NCBI GenBank assembly: GCA_034359265.1
Contig: CP136896.1
Coordinates: 18,631,501 to 18,695,500, forward strand
DNA length: 64,000 bases
Reading direction: 5' to 3'
From: Canna indica
Lineage: Eukaryota > Streptophyta > Magnoliopsida > Zingiberales > Cannaceae
The translations under genes were made by a program, and so were the position numbers. The notes under the pieces were generated by a model. It was not told the DNA's origin. It saw only the letters and a program-made list of their open reading frames with translations, and searched no databases. Of the stretch, positions 58,270 through 64,000 are shown in pieces. Positions within the stretch are counted from its first letter, which is position 1, and each line of letters starts with the position of its first letter.

Positions 58270-59240
58270 TCTTGCATGCTAGAAGCAAAGTGGGACCTCC
58301 ACCTTCCTTGCTCTCCACAAGATTACTGGTCTTCTCCACATTATTTCTACATTCTCAAGAATAATGATCATATTCATGACAAGTATAGCATTCAATATTG
58401 GACTTGTCATGCCTTCCTTGATTTGGCCGCGAATTTTTACCTCTTCCTCTTCCACTTCCATGGCCTCTTCCTTGGTAGTAGTCTTGGCATTTCTCCTCTT
58501 TGGTTGAATGTTGGTTGCCGCCTCTTCCGCCTCTATCATAACCTCTACCACGTCCTCTCCATCGGCCTCTTCGGGACACGCCACACTTGTCATCTTTTTC
58601 TTTCATTGAAAGCTTTGTGTTGCAAAGCTTGCTCTACCGGTTCTTGCTTCGACTTCAACCGTTCCTCATGAGCTTGTAAGGATCCAGTAAACTCTTCAAT
58701 GGTCATGATGTCCAAATCATTGGGCTCTTTGATGGCGACGGCGACATAATTAAATTTTGGATCCAAAGATCACAAAATTTTTCCAACAACTCGATCATCC
58801 TTCATGTCTTCTCCATATCTCCTCATTTGATTAACAATAGCCAAGACTCTTGAAATATAATTCGAGACGAACTCGGATTCCTTCATGTGTAAAGATTCAA
58901 ACTCTTTCCTTAATGTTTGGAGACGAACCTTCTTTACTTTGTCAACTCCTTTGAATGAAGCTTGGAGAATGTCTCATGCTAGCTTGGAAGTGGTTGCATT
59001 AGCAACCTTCTCGAACATCTTCTTGTCCAAACTTTGGAAAATTAAAGAGAGAGCCTTTTGATCTCTCTTCGCAGCAACCGCTTCTCCTTGTGTAACTTCA
59101 TTCTCCACCGGTTCCTAAACATCATAGACTCCAAGAAAAGTCTTCATACGTATGCACCAAGTTTCATAGTTCTCCTTAGTGAGAAGTGAAACTTGGAAAT
59201 GAGCTCCATTCGATATCTTCTTAGAGTTTTATCATCTCCA
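58270..59240 (-). pseudogene. Copia gag relic
   Basis: Minus strand: UBN2-type gag sequence in broken frames (58620-59240), then a Gly/Arg-rich stretch (GRWRGRGRGYDRGGRGG, about 58500-58570) and a zinc knuckle CYTCHEYDHYS at 58360-58390, where the last Cys of the CCHC motif is lost by a stop or frameshift. Confidence 0.8.
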
Positions 59241-59264
59241 AACAAAATGGCTCTGATACCATAT

Positions 59265-59482
59265 TGTTAGAAATAAAAATAGAATACTGAAACTCACTTT
59301 GTAGAATGGAGAAAATGTTTCTTACTAATCTTTTTCACTCAAATTTCTTGCTTGGTACACAATGACTAGAAGATGATTTTATATAGTAGTCATCTATACT
59401 TAGTTTTTCTACTACTCTCAATTACAATAACTACCTGCAACAACTCCCAATTACAATAACTACTCAATCTATTACATGCAAT
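59265..59482 (-). repeat. 5' LTR of the copia element, outer end truncated
   Basis: Begins (plus view) tgttagaaataaaaatag next to the primer-binding site and matches the 3' LTR until about attacatgcaat at 59482. The final 30-odd bases, present in the other LTR (tctagaaaatatatcaagttt...ccaaca), are missing, so the junction with the MCA-type leader has been deleted. Confidence 0.8.
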
Positions 59483-59725
59483 GATATGATACAAGAAACC
59501 GCTTCTATTTTTGAGCAAATTTACCCCTTTGGAAATTGGAAGCATCAATTTCTTGGAAAAAGGCAACGTCTTTGGGTGCTTTACTGTGCGCTCTCGTTTC
59601 CGGTAGCGTACAAGTTCTCAGCTTTGGCACCCTTGGACTGCAACCGGTGCTGCCGTCTCTCCCAGAATCCTCATCCCAACGCCCATTTCTTCGTCGATTC
59701 ATTGCGTTCCTTCATCATTCGGCAA
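59483..59725 (+). promoter_or_regulatory. 5' leader between copia LTR and MCA-type start codon
   Basis: Only 243 bp separate the truncated copia LTR from the ATG. Open in the MCA frame but without recognised domain. The native promoter may be to the left of the copia element (before 52679) or replaced by it. Confidence 0.4.
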
Positions 59726-60133
59726 ATGGCGTCTTGGGATCAGCTCAGCAACCTTGCCAACGTGGGTCAGCTGACGAGCCTCAACGCTGTAGAGCTCATT
59801 CGACTAATCGTGCAGGCGGGGAACACCGCCCGGATGCAGAAGAAGAACTGCCAGCGCTTCGCGGAGCACCTGAAGCTTATCAGCAATCTGCTGGAGCAGC
59901 TCAAAATATCGGAGCTCAAGAAGCACCCGGAGACGAGGGAGCCCCTCGAGCAGCTCGAGGACGCGCTCCGGCGGTCCTACATCCTGGTCGACAGCTGCCA
60001 GAACCGGAGTTACCTCTACCTCCTCGCCATGGGCTGGAGCGTAGTCAACCAGTTCAGAAGGGCTCAGAATGAGATCGATCGATACCTCAAGATCATTCCT
60101 CTCATCACTCTCGTGGACAATGCTCGGATCAGA
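59726..60133 (+). CDS. MCA1-like: MCA1/MCA2-type Ca2+-permeable channel, first coding exon
   Basis: 136 codons from MASWDQLSNLANVGQL to a GTGAGG donor after the DNARIR motif. The conserved stretches QKKNCQRFAEHLKLI, NLLEQLKISELKKHPETREPLEQLEDALRRSY and SYLYLLAMGW...RAQNEIDRYLKIIPLITLVDNARIR match the N-terminal domain of plant MCA proteins (MID1-complementing activity), mechanosensitive plasma-membrane Ca2+ channels with one N-terminal transmembrane helix, a coiled coil and a C-terminal PLAC8 domain. At residue 20 this copy has Asn (SLNAVEL) where Arabidopsis MCA1/MCA2 have the essential Asp21. Upstream in-frame codons exist back to 59486 but lack conservation. The exon is GC-rich. Downstream exons lie beyond the window; intron 1 contains a LINE. 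Confidence 0.88.
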
Positions 60134-61130
60134 GTGAGGACTCTGGCTTTCTTTCTTTATCTTGGTTGTCTATGAATTCCGTGTTATGTATTCATTTATT
60201 AGTCCATGTTTCTAATATATTTCAATGCAGTGATTGGATTTTCAATAAATAAGAATACTACCTCTGTAGCACTTCTTTCAACATACTCTACACGTTACAG
60301 TTTCTTTTAAACATTTATAATCATGGCTATTTTCACCAATAGTCTCATCTTTGACCTGTGTAAGGTGGTATCCTTTGGTGGCATTATTGTTCCTAATTCA
60401 ATTGTTCATACCCATCAATTTTATGATCAGTTCCTCATCTGTTTAAGGCATTATCCTGTGGTGGCATAACTATTCCTAACTGAACTGTTCACACCTATCA
60501 ATGTTATGATGATCATTCTCTCAGCGACCATGGGTAAGCTTATAAACTTATCTGGTATCTCTCCCTTGTCTGTGGAACTTACTTTCTGAAATCTTATGTG
60601 CTTTTAGATCTTCTTTATGCTGTATAGGAATTATCTTCTCTATGCAGCATTCCAAAATATTTTTTGTGACGCTTTTGACAAATATAAGGAATTTTCTCCA
60701 TCTCTTGAAAGTTAAAATTTTTGGTTAAAGCTCTGTAGCAAATGTGAAATTGGATTACTGATTTCTTCTATAGAGATGCTTAATTATTTTTTTTTGTTAT
60801 TGGCATTTTAATGCAAAAAGGCATGAGATCTTACTTTCTAGCTTGATTGTTATAATTGATTATAGTTTGGGTGCTGCCTTTAATTATTTAGAATGTTGCA
60901 ATCATTCCTTTGTGTGAATACCAAGGTTGCACCTCAAATTAGGTTGAATTTTTTTTGTTTGCAGCGTGTGATGTTTTAACACGCTTAGCAATACTTCTTA
61001 GCTTTAATATAATAACGGGGAATACTGTAAATTGAAGCTCGGACAAATTGTTCAGTATAAAGAAATTTTATATTTTTGATACTGTTAAAATGACTACTTT
61101 TGATCAATTATTAGACTAGCGAAGAATCAT
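60134..61130 (+). other. Intron 1 of the MCA-type gene, first part
   Basis: Starts with the donor GTGAGG. AT-rich; no second coding exon seen. A repeated phrase, (a)ggtggtatcctttggtggcattatt / aggcattatcctgtggtggcataact (60365 and 60446), shows a local diverged duplication of about 80 bp. Confidence 0.5.
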
Positions 61131-61143
61131 TGGAAAACTCAAC

Positions 61144-63521
61144 AATTGCATGGTAACAAGTTTAGTTATGGGTTCGTAGTTCTTGATCAACACTTGTTTT
61201 CTAGTAGTTAAGTTGACTAAATAAATCCTACATCGTTCCGATTCCGAAGATGGAAGGCGCAGATTGCATTTCTAAGTTTAGACCTATCAGCCTTACTTCG
61301 AGCCTGGCCAAGATCTTCTCTAAGCTCTTGGCCTCAAAGGTCAAGCCATACATGGAGAAACTAATCGGCAACACCCAATGTGCTTTCCTACAGGGTCGGA
61401 GTACTATTGACAAGCACAGCTATATGGCAGCCTCTGAAACCATTCATCTGTGCAAAAAAAAAATAAAGAGGATGCGGCCTTGACAAAATTGGACATGCAT
61501 AAGGCTTTTGACAGTGTTAATTGGTCTTTTCTCCCGAAACTGCTTGAGAAACGGGTTTTCCTGTGGTGTGAATTTCTTAGATCGCGCGCCTCCTAAGGTC
61601 CAGTGAATATGAATTTCTTAGATCGCGCGCCTCCTAAGGTCCAGTGAATAAGCAGTTCTTTTAAATGGTGAGCCTAGAAATTGGATTAGACATCGGAAAG
61701 GTCTTCGTCAGGGAGACCCTCTGTCTCTGTATCTCTTTATTCTTGTAGCTGACGTCTTTGCAAAACTTATGCCACCCTGATTTCCGGAATCAATTTGGGC
61801 GAGCGGGAAAAGTTTGTAAACCTGGAATTTGCCGACAATTTTGTGGTTTTCACGAAGGGGACAAGTGACGACCTATTACACCTTAAACTTCTCCTGGGGG
61901 CTTTTGAACTTATGACGGGGCTGACAGTCAACTACTCCAAGACGAGCATCGTTAGTGTGTTGGGGAATACGGACCTCGCGCGGAACTGCACTGCCATCTT
62001 GGGCTGCCAACCGTCAAGTTTTCCTATAAACTATTTGGGACTCCCTCTTCGAAATGGAAAGCTACACCGAGGTGACTGGGAGCAGTTAATTGAAAAAATT
62101 GACAGACGCCTGAGTTCCTGGAAGGGTTGCTTGCTCTCAAGAGGGGGGCGCCTCATTTTGGTTAATAGTTTGCTCAGCTCTATACCGGGATACTTCTTTT
62201 CGATCTTCAAGGCGCCGAAGTGGGTTATCGAGGAAATTGATAGAAGAAGTCGTTTCTTTTGGAATGGTTCAGCTACCACCGCTAAGTCGTCCACACTGGT
62301 CAATTGGAACGACGTGACTTGCCTCGTAAAAAATATGGGACTAGGCATTCTGAACCTTGAGGTTCCCAACCGGGCGCGCCTTGCACGGTGGTGGTGGTGC
62401 TTGGCGGTCAAGAAAGACCTTATTTGGACTGCTATCGTCAAATTCAAATACTTTAGAAGAAAAGAGTGGTTTGAGGGGCACCACACTTATGCGTGGTCGA
62501 GCACCTGGAAAGGGATTTATGCATCGAAGGAGGTGCTTTTAATCGGAACTGAGGTTACCATCAGGGACAGTACGAGTACAAAATTCTGGTTCGAACGCTG
62601 GTGTAGAAACAACAGACTCCTAGACTTGTTTGCGGACCTTTTCGAGGCTTGCATCCACAAGCACATCTCGGTGGTTGAAGCGATTTCTCATGGTGGGGGA
62701 GAACGGGCTCTAGAATGGCAATCTCCAACCATGCCTCAACGAGCTGCTTGTCTTTTTGTTTTCGTCGGTCATCCTACCTTAGGAATCAGACTGATTTTAT
62801 TTTTTGGAGATGGAGCAGATTGAGGATTTTCTCTACTGCTTCCTACTACTCGCTGATGATGGAGCGAGGAGTTTCTTGCGAGGCTGCTCGGAAACTTTGG
62901 AAAGGAAAACTCCCTTTAAAAATTAAAATCCATATGTGGCTTGTTTTGAAAAATAGATTGCCAACTCGTGAGAGGCTTGCTAGACATGGTGTGGATCTGG
63001 TGAGCGAAAATTGTGTCTTCTGTAACGAGGAGAAGGAGAACATCCGACACCTCCAATATTGCCGGGTCACTTGCGCAAGCCGGCAACAGATTCTGAGGAT
63101 CAATAGGGCACTGCCTTCGTTCGAGGTTCCGTCGAGTGTTGACGCTTTCTCTGCTCTCAATGCCAATCTATGAGTGCTATGGTTTGGAGTTGGAGTATTT
63201 GGAACACTAGGAATGCAATTATTTTCCGTGACGAGCATGGGGAATCGAAAGGGCTGTTGCCTGCTGTCAATCTCTCTTCACTAGGCTATCTCACAATACT
63301 TAAGGAAACCTGTAGTGTTCTATTGGTTTCTTGTTGTCTCTGTTTTCATGTGTGTTTTGTTCCTATTTCTTTGATTCTGGGGTGCTCCTTAATTGGAGCT
63401 CCTCTGGTTTGTGTAAGGTTCTATTTCATCTATCAATGAAATGAACAGCGGGGCCTTTCATAGCTCCACTAATTACTCAAAAAAAAAACACGTTAACCTT
63501 CTCATGTTCCTACAAAAAAAA
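61144..63521 (+). mobile_element. 5'-truncated L1-type LINE in intron 1 of the MCA-type gene
   Basis: A 13-bp target duplication, tggaaaactcaac, is perfect at 61131-61143 and 63522-63534, and a poly-A run precedes the right copy. Only the second half of the polyprotein is present: RT from SKFRPISLTSSLAKIFSKLLASKV (61270) through LRQGDPLSLYLFILV (61705) and LEFADNFVVF (61820; FADD box reads FADN), the post-RT region SFPINYLGLPLRNGKL...FFWNG (62010-62270) and zf-RVT (KIKIHMWLVLKNRLPTRERLARHGV, CVFCNEEKENIRHL; 62910-63060). Several frameshifts. Same strand as the host gene. Confidence 0.92.
61570..61650. repeat. 41-bp tandem duplication inside the LINE
   Basis: gaatttcttagatcgcgcgcc... at 61570-61610 is repeated directly at 61611-61650. 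It shifts the RT frame in the palm region. Confidence 0.92.
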
Positions 63522-63534
63522 TGGAAAACTCAAC

Positions 63535-64000
63535 TTCTCAAGGGCCTAAACTCTTCTCTTAAAAGTGAGAGACTTGAATGCTTGATAAATTGATATCACT
63601 AACAGATTGCTCCTCTGTGACATGGAAAAGGAGAAGGATCTAATACAAGTTACTCCTTCCGGAAATTTCCTCTTGTTTTTGGATGCAAAAGTTTTGGGAG
63701 GAAAGGAAACTAAAATATTTCCCTTCCTCCCTCTTTTGCTTCTCAGTAAACAAAGGAAAAAATCATTTTTAGTTTCTTTCCCTCCTTCCACTCCTCTTCC
63801 TCCCCTCCCTTCTTAAGGTGGGAAATGGGACCTTTTGAACTAGGCACCTTTTATTGTGCCTTTTCACAGTTAGCTATTCATATGCACTTAGAAAACCTTG
63901 CTAAATCTATAAGAAATATATATTGATATATGCAACCATTTCTAATCTCTTACTCATTTCCCCCTTCACGCTCAAGCTATCTTTTATTTTTTATTTTTTG
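63535..64000 (+). other. Intron 1 of the MCA-type gene, end of window
   Basis: Pyrimidine-rich patches (63720-63815) and AT-rich DNA. No exon 2 is seen, so the gene continues to the right of the window. Confidence 0.45.

Larger units (their letters stand above)
52679..59482 (-). mobile_element. Ty1/copia retrotransposon, minus strand, split by a solo LTR
   Basis: The 5' LTR (59265-59482, outer end truncated) is followed on the minus strand by a primer-binding site (complement of tggctctgatacca, 59248-59261), gag with a zinc knuckle, integrase, reverse transcriptase and RNase H, a purine tract (complement of cccctccttaaac, 52984) and the 3' LTR (52679-52983). Integrase before RT is the copia order. 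A 2.2-kb solo LTR (53481-55705) interrupts the RT/RNase H interval. Stops, frameshifts and altered RT catalytic residues indicate a dead copy, although much sequence is still readable. It lies just upstream of the MCA-type gene. Confidence 0.9.

Noticed and set aside
59486..59725. In-frame upstream extension of the MCA-type exon
   Set aside because: It starts at the copia junction, lacks any conserved motif, and the family start aligns with the ATG at 59726.
1..64000. tRNA, rRNA genes or CRISPR arrays
   Set aside because: Only tRNA-derived SINE-like boxes and TE tandem repeats were seen; none folds as a plain tRNA gene by eye and no spaced palindromic array exists.

Overview
This is a transposon-rich piece of a flowering-plant nuclear genome. 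It has three spliced host genes, plant-type transposable elements (TEs) of nearly every class, and AT-rich intergenic DNA. The GC-rich first coding exon of the MCA-type gene, set in AT-rich surroundings, is what one often sees in monocots; I could not place the species.

Host genes. (1) 7647-18258, minus strand: a complete 13-exon gene for a multipass membrane protein of the heparan-alpha-glucosaminide N-acetyltransferase (HGSNAT) family. All splice phases agree and give 422 residues. (2) 41114-44636, plus strand: a three-exon gene for a 409-residue protein I do not recognise. (3) 59726-60133, plus strand: first coding exon of an MCA1/MCA2-type Ca2+-permeable channel gene, whose intron 1 runs off the right edge.

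Layout. 1-7376 is a decayed Ty3/gypsy chromovirus (minus strand) carrying two hAT-like insertions and a 1.6-kb solo LTR. 7377-18258 is the HGSNAT-like gene; its introns hold a gutted copia element with two abutting hAT-like elements in one LTR, a SINE and short duplications. 18898-32143 is a nest: an inverted-repeat pair encloses a 12.8-kb CACTA (En/Spm) transposon with TNP2 and TNP1 relics, itself hit by a very young 5-kb copia-derived element and a hAT-like element. 33990-38290 is a decayed L1-type LINE. 39185-40521 is a hAT-like element inside another. Then come gene 2, a CCGGTA-palindrome element with a 9-bp target duplication, a TRIM array with three LTRs, and a 245-bp tandem duplication. 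52679-59482 is a copia element (minus) split by a 2.2-kb gypsy-type solo LTR; it sits 243 bp upstream of the MCA-type start codon. A 5'-truncated LINE lies in intron 1 of that gene.

The host genes are unrelated to one another. The strongest signals are a family of seven hAT-like elements (termini near TAGRGRTGGCAAT, mostly 8-bp target duplications) with internal palindrome codes that differ between members; a copia LTR that supplies nearly the whole upstream part of a splice acceptor in a working gene; and an MCA-type channel with Asn where the functionally critical Asp should be, with a retrotransposon in its 5' flank.
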